Assembly (NCBI GenBank): GCA_000648925.1 | Contig: JFHF01000010.1 | Location: forward strand, 114,719 to 178,718 | Reading direction: 5' to 3' | Origin: Caballeronia jiangsuensis | GTDB taxonomy: Bacteria; Pseudomonadota; Gammaproteobacteria; Burkholderiales; Burkholderiaceae | DNA: 64,000 bases | Shown: piece by piece, positions 17,772-26,924 of the stretch | Layout: the number at the start of each line of letters is the position of its first letter | Numbering within the stretch: the stretch's first letter is position 1 | Translations under genes and position numbers: made by a program | Notes under the pieces: generated by a model | Databases searched by the model: none | Seen by the model: only the letters and a program-made list of their open reading frames with translations | What the model was told of the DNA's origin: nothing

Positions 17772-17802
17772 ACGCGCGGAAAAGCATGTCCTTCCCGCGC
17801 GT
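17772..17802. terminator. Stem-loop between convergent genes
   Basis: ACGCGCGG (17772-17779) and CCGCGCGT (17795-17802) form an 8-bp GC-rich stem with a 15-base loop, in the 64-base gap between two convergent stops. There is no long T run, so efficiency is doubtful. Confidence 0.45.
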
Positions 17803-17820
17803 AAATCGGTGCAATGACGA

Positions 17821-19593
17821 TTACGAAGGCCGCCGGAGGCGACGCAGACCGTTCCATGCCGCCGACCAGTCGCCCCGAAGCACGCGCGCACCGAAGCGCA
17901 ACGGCTTGGTCCACCGCCAGGTACGTGAACGAATGATCTGATCGGACAGGGCCTGCACACTGTTGGCGTGCTCCACAAGGCGTTCCATGCTCGCGACTTG
18001 CTCGGTCAGTCCTTCCACCCGGCGTTGCTCGGCTTCGAGAGTTGATGTCAACCTGCACGTCTGTTCGTAGTAACGCACGACTTCGTCTCGTGCTTCATTG
18101 AGATGCTGGTGTTCCGTACGGACCTTGGACCCGAGGTCGGTGACTTTCGCGCTCAGGGCAAGAATTTGCCCCCGCGAGCGTTCGGCTTCTTCCGACAGCT
18201 CGGCAATGCCCGCCTGTTCGGCTTGCAACGCCTGTTGCGTGGCCTGGAGCTCGGCGTTGAGCGCATCGGCGCGGCGTTGCTCGGACTGGCCGAACGTATC
18301 CAGTTCCGCGACGCGCGACGTCAGCGACGCCATCTGCTGATGGGTCCATTGCGCCTGTTCCTGCCACTGGCGCATCCGGTTGCCCTTGAATCTCCATTGA
18401 CCTGTCGGGCCTTCGGGCAGCGGCAGGTCGAAACTGCGATGGAAGCTCGGCGCATCGTTCATCACAGCGCGCAACCGTTCAAGCCATGCACCTCGCCGCT
18501 CTAGGTTGACGCTGTGATCGACGAGTTTCGGCTCCCGGATGAACGCCTCGAAATCCTGGTCGACCTGCAGCGCCGCGCGCTTTTGCTGATAGAAGAGATT
18601 GCTGCCGCGCAGCCAGCATGGAATGCCGGCGAGCTGCAGCCAGAGGGCGACGTGATAGGAGCACGAGTAGGCGAGATCGCCCACGACCGGCTCGGACATC
18701 GCAGGCCAGCCCTGATAGGCGAGCTGGGCGAGTTCGAGCGTCCTGTAGTCGTTGAATGGGAATGCCCGCTCCAACTCCTTGATCGACTCTCGCGAGTCGA
18801 AGACTTCGAGGCGACGGTCGGAATAGGCCTGGAGCAAGGTTAGCGGCGTGGTTTGTCCGGCGTGGCTCCGCAGCGCCTGCAGCTCGTGCGGAATGCCGGT
18901 GCGGTCGGGCGCGTTGGCCGTGTACCCGGAGACGTTGAGATGGACGAAGAGCCCGGGCCCCCGTATCAGCGGCAAATTGATTGTGAGCGTATTCAGGGCT
19001 TCGGTGGCGTCGTCGAAGGAAAACCACGGCTCGTAGCCTGCTTCGGTCATCCATTTGCGCGAAAGCTCGTCCCGCACGCCGAAGAGCGCTGGACGATAAG
19101 TCCGGATGTGTTCGACCACGCGCTGTTCGTAGGGCGCCGTGACCTGTTCGCCCGACGCGACGTACACGCTCGGCTGCAGCAGTTGCACGAGATATTCGGT
19201 CACGCCGAGGACGAAGTCGCCCCACTTGTCGTTAAGGAAGCCGCCGCCATACAGATGCACCGCGCCGACATTGCGGATGGTGCGCACAGGCTGCAGCTCG
19301 ACGCCGCTGTCGGCGAGATCGAGCGGCGCGGGCGAAACGAACAGCACGCCGTCGGCCTTGTATGCCTGCCGGACGAATTCCGGGAAGCGGATGTCGCCTA
19401 CCGCATCGACTGCCATCACAATGATGCAGCGATTCCGTCCGATCTCCTTGTGAAGGGAGATGGAGTTCATCATCTGCGCGATGTCGCCGAAATTTCCGTA
19501 GCCAAAATCGCTCCCGAGCAATAAGACTTTTTCATCGATGTTCTCGAGTGCCGAGATGCTGACTTCGTCGGCGTAGCAGAAAAAGGATTGCAT
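17821..19593 (-). CDS. Polysaccharide pyruvyltransferase-family protein with C-terminal coiled coil
   Basis: 590 residues. The N-terminal ~330 resemble the WcaK/CsaB/AmsJ family that adds pyruvate ketals or related groups to glycans: GSDFGYGNFGDIAQ (~27-40) is the signature, with YGGGFLNDKWG (~113-123) and FGVRDELSRKW (~171-181) following. Residues ~415-545 are long coiled coil, ending in IIRSRTWRWTKPLRFG, the same S-x-WR-x-T-x-PLR tail seen in the tandem GT2 protein. The start codon overlaps the upstream stop by one base (TAATG). Pyruvylation is a family inference; some relatives have other transferase roles. Confidence 0.75.
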   Translation of the reverse strand: MQSFFCYADEVSISALENIDEKVLLLGSDFGYGNFGDIAQMMNSISLHKEIGRNRCIIVMAVDAVGDIRFPEFVRQAYKADGVLFVSPAPLDLADSGVELQPVRTIRNVGAVHLYGGGFLNDKWGDFVLGVTEYLVQLLQPSVYVASGEQVTAPYEQRVVEHIRTYRPALFGVRDELSRKWMTEAGYEPWFSFDDATEALNTLTINLPLIRGPGLFVHLNVSGYTANAPDRTGIPHELQALRSHAGQTTPLTLLQAYSDRRLEVFDSRESIKELERAFPFNDYRTLELAQLAYQGWPAMSEPVVGDLAYSCSYHVALWLQLAGIPCWLRGSNLFYQQKRAALQVDQDFEAFIREPKLVDHSVNLERRGAWLERLRAVMNDAPSFHRSFDLPLPEGPTGQWRFKGNRMRQWQEQAQWTHQQMASLTSRVAELDTFGQSEQRRADALNAELQATQQALQAEQAGIAELSEEAERSRGQILALSAKVTDLGSKVRTEHQHLNEARDEVVRYYEQTCRLTSTLEAEQRRVEGLTEQVASMERLVEHANSVQALSDQIIRSRTWRWTKPLRFGARVLRGDWSAAWNGLRRLRRPS

Positions 19594-21764
19594 TAAGAAT
19601 TCGCGTTAAGAACTGGCTCTTCCTGAACTTGAACCAGAGTGTTGTTGATGTCGAAGACAGCCGCGATGCGCGACGAGAAAGCGGCGTGACTATGACGCAA
19701 GTCGACCAACTCGCGGGCCGACGACGCCAGATGCCGCGTCGCTTCCCAATCACCATAGAGATCGCGAATGGCGAGCGCGTACCGGTCGATCAGCTTTTCG
19801 TCGTCCGGGGTGTCCGAGATCAGAAAGCCCGTCTTCCCGGAGACGACCAGCTCGCCAATGCCGCCGACATCGGGCGCGACGACGGGAAGACGCGATGCCA
19901 TCGCTTCCAGCAGGACATTCGGCAAGCCGTCGAGTTCGCTTGTGTAGATGAAGGCGTCGTAATTCTCCAGCGGAAGCGAGTCGAAACTTTCGAATGGACC
20001 CCGATAGCTTAGGTTCTCCGCGTCGAAGAGCTTGGCGGGATCGTAGCCGGTTTCGGCGCTCCCATAGGCGTCGATTGCGACATCCGGAAGAAGTGTTTGC
20101 AGTCTCCGGGCAAGCTGTGCAAGGAGTTCCGGCCGCTTGTGGCCACACACGCGCGAAGCCCACAATAGGCGCTTGCGCGGCGCCGCCGGGAACGTGTGTG
20201 CGTTCGAACTCTTCACGTGCGCGTACACGACGTGATATCGCTCATGCGCAAGGCCGATGCGCTCCTTGTCCCGGCGAGCGATGCTCGCGCAATCGCAAAT
20301 CACCCGCGACAGGCGGGGAAGGTCGCGGCGAAGCAGCTTCAGCGTGGACCAGTAGGTAAGCGTATGGTTTTCCCAGACGTACTGGCCGTCCGAGAAGCGA
20401 TAATACACGCCGTGGAAGTGAGTGAGCAGGACAGAGCCGAACGTATCGAGAAGCCGGTGTGCGAACACGCTGCTCTTGACGTGAAGTCGTGTGCCCGGAC
20501 GGGTCGTGGCAAGCAGAAGCCTGGCTACGAGCTTGTCGCGCGCTTCGTCGTTCAAGGTCGGAAAGGCGTTGACGAGGTCGAGGAGGACCGAGCGCCGCGG
20601 CAGACGGTTCGACCAGCTGTGCGCCTGCGCTGGTTCGCCGCAGAGAACTAGAAAGCGGCTTTCCGGCTGGACGTCCGCCAGTTCCTGCAGGATCTGCAGG
20701 ATATATTTTTCGCCCCCGCCTGGATTCAGCCAGGGCAACAGAACGACATCTGTGAACGCAGCATCGCCGACAATTTCGAACGCCTCGGCCAGCGCGAAGC
20801 CCCAATGGTCACTGTGATACGGTACCGCAATGTGACTATGTGAGGACTCGATGCGCGCCAGATCGATTTCCGGGTCGATAAGGTTCGCGCGCAAAAGATC
20901 GGCTCGCAGCTCCGGAGAATTCATGACCTCTTCAGTGGCGTTGGTTCGATGGATGTCGTGACGCATCTTCACGAACTGCTGCCAGTCGCCAACCTGTTCC
21001 TTTTCCCGTGTCAGCTCGCTCGCGTACCACTTCGGCTCGAACAGCGGCGTGTGCGGAATAAGCTTGGCGGACAGGCCGTTTGCCTGGCGCAGCAGGCTCT
21101 GCGGACGCTGCCGGTAATACATCGCCGTATCGGGCGCGACGAGAAACTGGAAGCCTCCGCGCCGCAGGCGGGTGACGAATTCCCAGTCCTCGTAGGCGAA
21201 ACCTTCTGTTAGGCGCAGGTCGATGTATCGCTGCGTCTCGAATACGGACCGCTTGATGAAAATTCGCGAGACAAACGGGTGATCCATGGCGAAATCGGCC
21301 ACGGTCAGCCGATCGCCGTCGAAGTATTTGGAAACAAAGAAAATCTCGCCGAACGCGATGAGATAATTGACGTAGGCGACGTAATTGCCGGAGCCTTTCG
21401 CTGAAACGAGCTTGTGCAATTCAAGCATCGCATTGCTAGACACCAGATCATCGCCATCCGCGGTCCAAATATATTCGCCGCTCGCTTGATCAATGCCGGC
21501 GTTGCGCGCAAGTCCGAGTGAAGCGACGTCGGTATGAACCACCTTGTGTCTGGCAAACCCTTCGAGGGGGGACTCTTCAAATACCTTGATCGTGTTCTCG
21601 TCGGAGCGATCGAATACGGCAATGAGCTCGCATTTCAACCCGGCTGCGCGCGCGGTTTGGGCGCACGCATTCAGCGACGCTATCGTGGCCTTAATGAACG
21701 GCGCTTCTCTGTGCATATTTAAGACCACAGAGACGTCTATTTGGGGCTTGATGCTGGTGGACAT
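19593..21764 (-). CDS. GT2-GT4 fusion glycosyltransferase (reversed domain order)
   Basis: 723 residues. The N-terminal GT2 domain (~8-230) has DVSVVLNMHRE, WTADGDDL (DxD at ~97) and FAYEDWEFVTRLRRGG. The C-terminal GT-B/GT4 domain (~330-690) has LPWLNPGGGEKYI (glycine-rich), LLWASRVCGHKRPELL, and the donor site LDGLPNVLLEAMASRLPVVAPD (E-x7-E). Domain order is opposite to the 12039 and 15561 genes, so this is an independent fusion. It is translationally coupled (one-base overlap) to the pyruvyltransferase-like gene. Base composition is visibly less GC-rich than in the rfb genes. Confidence 0.85.
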   Translation of the reverse strand: MSTSIKPQIDVSVVLNMHREAPFIKATIASLNACAQTARAAGLKCELIAVFDRSDENTIKVFEESPLEGFARHKVVHTDVASLGLARNAGIDQASGEYIWTADGDDLVSSNAMLELHKLVSAKGSGNYVAYVNYLIAFGEIFFVSKYFDGDRLTVADFAMDHPFVSRIFIKRSVFETQRYIDLRLTEGFAYEDWEFVTRLRRGGFQFLVAPDTAMYYRQRPQSLLRQANGLSAKLIPHTPLFEPKWYASELTREKEQVGDWQQFVKMRHDIHRTNATEEVMNSPELRADLLRANLIDPEIDLARIESSHSHIAVPYHSDHWGFALAEAFEIVGDAAFTDVVLLPWLNPGGGEKYILQILQELADVQPESRFLVLCGEPAQAHSWSNRLPRRSVLLDLVNAFPTLNDEARDKLVARLLLATTRPGTRLHVKSSVFAHRLLDTFGSVLLTHFHGVYYRFSDGQYVWENHTLTYWSTLKLLRRDLPRLSRVICDCASIARRDKERIGLAHERYHVVYAHVKSSNAHTFPAAPRKRLLWASRVCGHKRPELLAQLARRLQTLLPDVAIDAYGSAETGYDPAKLFDAENLSYRGPFESFDSLPLENYDAFIYTSELDGLPNVLLEAMASRLPVVAPDVGGIGELVVSGKTGFLISDTPDDEKLIDRYALAIRDLYGDWEATRHLASSARELVDLRHSHAAFSSRIAAVFDINNTLVQVQEEPVLNANS

Positions 21765-22190
21765 GTTCGTTCGTCGGTTAGGGCTTTTTTACGCGATGAC
21801 ACTGCAAGTCGCATGGTCGTCGATTACTACATCGCAAAAATTCTGCCTTGCACTGGCCACGATGTCATGGACCTGATGAGCCGCGACGCACGCTGCTGTT
21901 TCTCAATCTTCCGATTCCACGGCCTGGAGCGTCCGCACAGATTATACGCAGAACGTTCGCGCGGGCGGCGCGGGTCGCAGTCAATGGCCCGCAGCGCCTG
22001 CGCACCGGCTAACGACGATAAGCCGTCGTCGAACGTCTCCATCGCGGCGACGGCACGCGGTCGCGATGACGAAGGCACCCTATTGATAGCTTTGATCGGC
22101 AACGGAACTGTCGCGAAAGTATGCAAGAATGTCCAGTACTGCGGGGAGCGATGCGACGAGATTCCATTTCGGCTTTTCAACCAGTTGAGG
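21765..22190. promoter_or_regulatory. Divergent intergenic region, fusion GT / methyltransferase
   Basis: 426 bases between divergent starts. An open frame crosses much of it but has no homology or start signal, so I treat it as non-coding. It is AT-richer near 21780-21850. I could not pick a trustworthy promoter or operator. Confidence 0.45.
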
Positions 22191-22985
22191 ATGTGTGTGG
22201 ATAATATCTTTGCCCTTTGGACTAAAGGTATCGATTCCGAGCGCGGGTTCTGGACGCGGTGGTTCGAAACCAAAGGCCTCGAATGGCCAGACGATTACAC
22301 GGAGCGCGTCAAGCCGCAACGCGAACTCGACCCCTGGTTTCAAAAAATTCTGAGGCAGTCGGCAGCGGGCATTTCCGCATCGGGCGCAAAGCCCGTGTTC
22401 CGTGTGTTGGATGTGGGTGCGGGGCCATTATCGAAAATCGGCAATTTCATGCCGGATGCCGACGTCGAAGTCTTGGCGGCCGATCCGCTGGCGTTCATTT
22501 ACGCGGATCTCGTCGACCGTCATGGGATTACGCCCGGCGTGCGTACTCAATTTGCGCCGGCCGAAGATTTGTCGGTTTTTTTCGAACAGTCGTCATTCGA
22601 TCTCGTGCATTGTTCGAATGCGCTGGATCATTCGTTTGAACCGCTGCGAGGAATCATTGAGATGCTTCGCGTGGTGAGAGTAGGGGGAACCATCATTCTC
22701 GGCCATGCGCGCAATGAAGCCGAGAACGAGAAGTATGAGGGTTTTCACCAGCATAACTTCGATGTCGAAGATGGGCATTTCGTCATCTGGAACAAGCAGG
22801 AGCGCGTCATCGTCGAGCATGCGTTGCCGGTTGAGTTCGAAATCGAGAATTCCCTGCAAAACCATTACGTTACGAACAAGATCGTCAAACGGTCCGAGTT
22901 TCGCGACAAGGATGACAATTGTCGGCGCGACGAGCGTCTCCGGAAGGTCTACGAGCAGGTCGTCCGGGCAATATCCGACAAGTAA
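22191..22985 (+). CDS. Class I SAM-dependent methyltransferase
   Basis: About 264 residues. The motif I glycine loop is VLDVGAGPLSKIG (~73-85), motif II/III is VEVLAADPLAFIY, and FDLVHCSNALDHSFEP (~137-152) is the post-motif typical of Methyltransf_11 proteins. The likely role is methylation of a glycan precursor or chain in this locus; the acceptor is unknown. Start choice: GAGG lies directly before ATG 22191, so GTG 22197, six bases on, is a good alternative. The codons are AT-richer than in the neighbours, suggesting a different origin. Confidence 0.78.
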   Translation: MCVDNIFALWTKGIDSERGFWTRWFETKGLEWPDDYTERVKPQRELDPWFQKILRQSAAGISASGAKPVFRVLDVGAGPLSKIGNFMPDADVEVLAADPLAFIYADLVDRHGITPGVRTQFAPAEDLSVFFEQSSFDLVHCSNALDHSFEPLRGIIEMLRVVRVGGTIILGHARNEAENEKYEGFHQHNFDVEDGHFVIWNKQERVIVEHALPVEFEIENSLQNHYVTNKIVKRSEFRDKDDNCRRDERLRKVYEQVVRAISDK

Positions 22986-23654
22986 AGGTGTAAGCCGCTT
23001 CTTCTCGCTTTTCTGGTCGTCGGTGCGTCGGATTCTGTGTGCGGGTGCCGCATCTTCCGATTTTGAGCGTCTCCGGCCGGCTCGGGCCGGAGCGCCACTT
23101 CGATCAAGAGAATTCGTCTGCATGTCGGGCGGGCACTCGCGCGTCATCCGAATGCCGCGCCGGCCCTCGCTTTCTGTGCCGGTTGCCGAAACAACAAGCA
23201 TTGAGACAAATGTGGCGCCGTCAACCAGCCGGCCGATTCGTTTGTCTTTTCGTGGCGCGGACGCCCTGCTAGTCCGATAAACGCGATTCGCGATTCAGCG
23301 CGCCGACAGTCGCGTCCATCTGATCCTTAGTTCTGACTCCGAACTGAACGCCGACTGCCTCCGCGACCCGCTCGCCTCGCCGGATACCGGTCTGCTCGCT
23401 CCGGGGATCGGTGGCGACGACGGCCGTTAACAGTTTCTCTGTGCCGCAAGTGGTACAGAGCGCTCTTTTCTGTTAGAAGGGCATTTCCATAAGAGCAAAT
23501 CGTAGCTGTTCAGTGACACGGTTGTTGCGGAAGGGCCAGCGCCGCGATCTACAGGCTGATGTTGCCCGCGCACCGAATGTCCCGGCACTTCGACGCGCAA
23601 TCCGTTGAACTCATGAGCTTGTACGGGACCGGGAGGCCGAGCCACCAGTCAGTG
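22986..23654. other. Gene-free convergent spacer holding a decayed promoter-like duplicate
   Basis: 669 bases between convergent stops. Open frames here are short or unlike proteins. The only structure I can identify is at 23181-23285 (listed separately), which matches the region before the gene at 33815. The rest (23290-23640) shows nothing recognisable; it reads like the decayed remains of former coding or regulatory DNA. Confidence 0.55.
23181..23285 (+). repeat. Diverged copy of the 33718-33823 promoter/start region
   Basis: Starts with GGTTGCCGAAAC and continues with CATTGAG, TGGCG, TTTTCGTGGCGCGGAC, GTCCGAT and AACGCG in the same order and at nearly the same spacing as 33718-33823 (105 versus 106 bases). 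The ATG of the 33815 gene corresponds to ATA here, and the reading frame downstream does not resemble the glycosyltransferase. Confidence 0.7.
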
Positions 23655-25604
23655 CTACCCGCTAAAGTCTTTGATAGCGCGCGTTCCAAGCCAGGTCAAA
23701 GCCAGTATTGTGGCGCACAGCAAGCTTAGAAACGTTGCCAGATATGCAGTTGGCGACTGGTCTTGCCTCACCAGCGGTACCGTAATGTCTCTCCAGGCAG
23801 GGGAAGGGGAGTAGAGATCGATCGTCTCGTCAAAGCCGGAAGACTGGATACGAACGATGCCGGATCCGCTACGCGCTCTAAAGGCAAGAGTCGTCGCCAC
23901 GCCGCTGCCCTGATCCCACCACGTCGAACTACTTGCAGGATGACCCGCCGAATACCACGCACCGTCGATGAAACTCCAGTTCCTCGACAGCGCGCCCGCG
24001 GTGACGCCGCCGTCCGCGTCGCGAATCTGCTGTAGCCATACCTCGCTGTTCGAGGACGCGGCATTGCGCTCACCCGTGGCCGTGATCGAGATTGGCGCCG
24101 TGCTCATGAGCCAGTTCGCGGGAAAGTGCGCCGTGAAGATGAGGCCTGTCGCCAGCGTTGCGGCGCTTGCCCTGATTCCGATCGACCGTCCGATCCTTTC
24201 GTTCGATGCGGGTCGCCCGGTCGACCACTCCGCGAAAAAGAGTATGACCGCGAGCGCGATCGCGATATAGCACCAGTAAAAGTAGCGAAGGTCCGATGCA
24301 ACACCGATCGGGAAGTAGGTGAGCGTATAGATCGCCGCCGAGCAGGCGAGCACGAAGGCAAACCTCCCGCACGCGGAACTTCTCTCCCAGAGGAATCCCT
24401 GGACAAGCAGGCCGATCGCGCAGAGCGCGGCCCAGTACACGGGCACCGATGGCGGCTTGCTTACGCCGAAAGTCGTGTATCGGTTGATCAGCCGTGCGAC
24501 CGGGTTCAGGTGAGCGGGGACGATCTCGCCCGCCGAGATCGTGCTGGGCGCATCGAGGAACGTTCTCAATCCCGGTGTCTTGAGAAAGTATTGATAGCTC
24601 GCGAGGCGGCTGCGCAGGAAAGCCGCAGGATGATGCGCGATTGCCGTGACCCACCGGGTCATCAACAGTTTGCTACCCCACAACTGCTGCGCCTGAAGTC
24701 CCGCCAGGACGAACTGACAGTCGTCGAACGAGTGTCCCGTCGACCACGAGTAATTGTCCCAGGCGTGCGGCCTGTAGCAATTCCTGACGAGCATTTGCGT
24801 CTGTTCTGCGGACCATCGGCCCGGAAGGAGGTTCTCGCCGGTGTAGTAGGACATTCCGCCAAGGCCATACACCTGGACGGACGAGATGGCGTGAGTTCGC
24901 GTCACGTTCAACGCTGCGTTCAGGGCCGTCGAAATCGCGGCAACGCCCACGACGCATAGCAGCGTGCCGATCAGCGTCTTCGATATCGAGCGGCGATGCA
25001 GCGCCCACATCAGAAGCGGTATCGCGGCGAAGATTCCGTTGGGCCGTATCAGAACGCCGCACAGGAGCAGGATGACGCCCGCCGAAAGAGACCACGGCGC
25101 GCCTTTGCCGCTACGGATCGCGATGCAGCGGCTTCGGAACAGAAGGCCCGCAGCAGCCCACCAGAGCGCCGCATGCAGGACATCCTTCCAGACGAGGCCC
25201 GAGAAGTTGAGACACGTCGGCAATAGCGGAACTGCGAAGCATAGCAAGCTCGACCATCCCCATCTATGGCGTAACTCCAGGGCAAAACAGGTCGCGCCTC
25301 CCCAGATTCCCGCCGAGATGAGCATCAACATGCCGAGCGCGCCCGGAACGATGTTGAGCATCCAGGACCAGAGCAGCGCCATGAAGACGGGATGCCAGTC
25401 GGAGAATGTGTGACGAACCGCCTGAAGATACTGGTCGCCGGAGTCCGAACTGATCAGACCGGGATAGAAAGCCGCGAAATTGAAGCAGAAGCCCGCCAGC
25501 CCGATGCCCGCGATGATGAGCGAAAGCGCGTGCGAGCGCCGATGGCCCGGCGGCGTGTCTTCCGCTATCTGCTGCGCTCGAGTCTGTGAGTCCTGAACAC
25601 CCAT
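23655..25604 (-). CDS. Large membrane protein, GT-C-like glycosyltransferase candidate (serotype-specific Gtr position)
   Basis: 649 residues with roughly ten or more hydrophobic segments and a soluble ~110-residue C-terminal part (~510-620) before a last membrane helix. The first periplasmic loop has FYPGLISSDSGDQYLQ (~47-62) and FSDWHPVF, acidic residues placed as in GT-C enzymes that use lipid-phosphate sugars. It is the third gene of an overlapping operon after a DPM-like GT2 and a GtrA protein, the position of the serotype-specific transferase in phage-type gtr cassettes. The start overlaps gtrA by 40 bases. No close family name can be given. Confidence 0.75.
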   Translation of the reverse strand: MGVQDSQTRAQQIAEDTPPGHRRSHALSLIIAGIGLAGFCFNFAAFYPGLISSDSGDQYLQAVRHTFSDWHPVFMALLWSWMLNIVPGALGMLMLISAGIWGGATCFALELRHRWGWSSLLCFAVPLLPTCLNFSGLVWKDVLHAALWWAAAGLLFRSRCIAIRSGKGAPWSLSAGVILLLCGVLIRPNGIFAAIPLLMWALHRRSISKTLIGTLLCVVGVAAISTALNAALNVTRTHAISSVQVYGLGGMSYYTGENLLPGRWSAEQTQMLVRNCYRPHAWDNYSWSTGHSFDDCQFVLAGLQAQQLWGSKLLMTRWVTAIAHHPAAFLRSRLASYQYFLKTPGLRTFLDAPSTISAGEIVPAHLNPVARLINRYTTFGVSKPPSVPVYWAALCAIGLLVQGFLWERSSACGRFAFVLACSAAIYTLTYFPIGVASDLRYFYWCYIAIALAVILFFAEWSTGRPASNERIGRSIGIRASAATLATGLIFTAHFPANWLMSTAPISITATGERNAASSNSEVWLQQIRDADGGVTAGALSRNWSFIDGAWYSAGHPASSSTWWDQGSGVATTLAFRARSGSGIVRIQSSGFDETIDLYSPSPAWRDITVPLVRQDQSPTAYLATFLSLLCATILALTWLGTRAIKDFSG

Positions 25605-25981
25605 ACTTTCGCGATAATGAAGTTGACGAACATTCCGGCGATCGATCCCGCCGCCACCGCGATCAGCGGGCGCGCGGGGCTGTCGCTGAGCAGCCTGATG
25701 GTGGCCGCGTAGGTTGCGTAGTTGAAGACCCCGCCGACCAGCATCGCAAGCAGGTATTCATACGCTTCGCGCCATACGGAACGCGCGCGTCGCGCACCGG
25801 TGAACGTGAAGCGGCGGTTGATCTGCCACGTCGCGAAAACCGCGCTCAGAAACGACACGAGGCGCCCGACGTATGGCCCGGCGCCGAACCACAGCATGAG
25901 ATACAGAACGCCGCTATCAACCACAAAGCCGATCACGCCGGCGAACGCGAAAGTAATGAATTCGCGGTGGATCTTAGGCAT
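25565..25981 (-). CDS. gtrA: GtrA-family membrane protein (putative lipid-linked sugar flippase)
   Basis: 138 residues with four hydrophobic segments, the normal GtrA size. FAFAGVIGFVVDSGVLYLM opens the first helix, and the conserved FATWQINRRFTF (~48-59) and FIIAKVWVFR (~121-130) are present. GtrA proteins are thought to flip undecaprenyl-phosphate-glucose across the inner membrane. I start at ATG 25981 (MPKIHREF), which overlaps the upstream stop by 8 bases; a longer frame to 26038 would add an unrelated basic leader. It overlaps the GT-C-like gene by 40 bases. Confidence 0.9.
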   Translation of the reverse strand: MPKIHREFITFAFAGVIGFVVDSGVLYLMLWFGAGPYVGRLVSFLSAVFATWQINRRFTFTGARRARSVWREAYEYLLAMLVGGVFNYATYAATIRLLSDSPARPLIAVAAGSIAGMFVNFIIAKVWVFRTHRLERSR

Positions 25982-26924
25982 CGTCACTGTCCGGATGTAA
26001 CGCCGGAATGGCGAGATACGCGAAGCGCTTGTTCTCATAGCGTCCGCGCGTCACGGTATCGAGCACGATGCCGCAGATGAGCAGAATCGCGCCCAGCAAC
26101 ATCAGTCCGCTGCTCAGGATCACGGTCGGAATGCGCGGCACAAGCCCCGTTTCGATGAAAGTCTCGAAGACGGGAACGGCGAGTCCGACCGACAGCAACA
26201 TGCATAAGACGAAGCCCGCGGAAAAGAACGCCAGCGGCTTTTCGGTCTTGAAGAGCTTGAGGATCGTCATCAGGATCCGGAAGCCGTCGCGATAAGTGTT
26301 TAACTTGCTCGCGGAACCTTCCGGACGCGACTTGTATTGCGTCACGACCTCGGCGACCGGCATACGCATGCTCAACGCATGAACGGCGAGCTCCGTTTCG
26401 ATTTCGAAGCCGGCCGAGTGCGCGGGGAAGGTCTTCGCGTAACGGCGCGAAAACACGCGATAACCCGAGAGCATGTCCTTGAACGTTCTGCCGAAGATGG
26501 TGGCCGCACATCCCGTCAGCATGACGTTGCCCAGGCGGTGCCCCAGCCGATACGCGGTTTGCTCATCGGACAGGCGCGAGCCGACGACCATGTCGAGCCG
26601 GTTCTCGACGAGCATCCTGATGAGCTGAGGCGCAGCCGAGGCGTCGTAAGTGGCGTCGCCGTCGACCATGACGAATACGTCGGCATCGACATCGGCGAAC
26701 ATTCTGCGCACGACGTTGCCCTTGCCCTGCAGCGGCACCGCAATGACCCGGGCGCCGGCGGCGCGGGCGACCTTCGCGGTGCCGTCCGTCGAGTTGTTGT
26801 CGAAAGCATAAATCTCCGCCTCCGGCAGAGCCGCCCTGAAGTCGCGAACGACGGTGGCGATGGCCGCCGACTCGTTATAGCAAGGCACGACAACTGCTAC
26901 GCGCGGTGTAGATTTATTGCTCAT
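25974..26924 (-). CDS. gtrB: Polyprenyl-phosphate glycosyltransferase (GtrB/DPM1-like GT2)
   Basis: 316 residues: a GT2 domain (AVVVPCYNES ~10-19, FDNNSTDGT, MVDGDATYD with the DxD at ~92-97, and SGYRVFSRRY) followed by two membrane helices (~230-300). This is the layout of GtrB, which charges undecaprenyl phosphate with glucose from UDP-glucose on the cytoplasmic face. ATG 26924 begins MSNKSTPRVAVVVPC; the longer open frame upstream is not protein-like. First gene of the gtr-like operon. The sugar could be something other than glucose. Confidence 0.88.
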   Translation of the reverse strand: MSNKSTPRVAVVVPCYNESAAIATVVRDFRAALPEAEIYAFDNNSTDGTAKVARAAGARVIAVPLQGKGNVVRRMFADVDADVFVMVDGDATYDASAAPQLIRMLVENRLDMVVGSRLSDEQTAYRLGHRLGNVMLTGCAATIFGRTFKDMLSGYRVFSRRYAKTFPAHSAGFEIETELAVHALSMRMPVAEVVTQYKSRPEGSASKLNTYRDGFRILMTILKLFKTEKPLAFFSAGFVLCMLLSVGLAVPVFETFIETGLVPRIPTVILSSGLMLLGAILLICGIVLDTVTRGRYENKRFAYLAIPALHPDSDDA

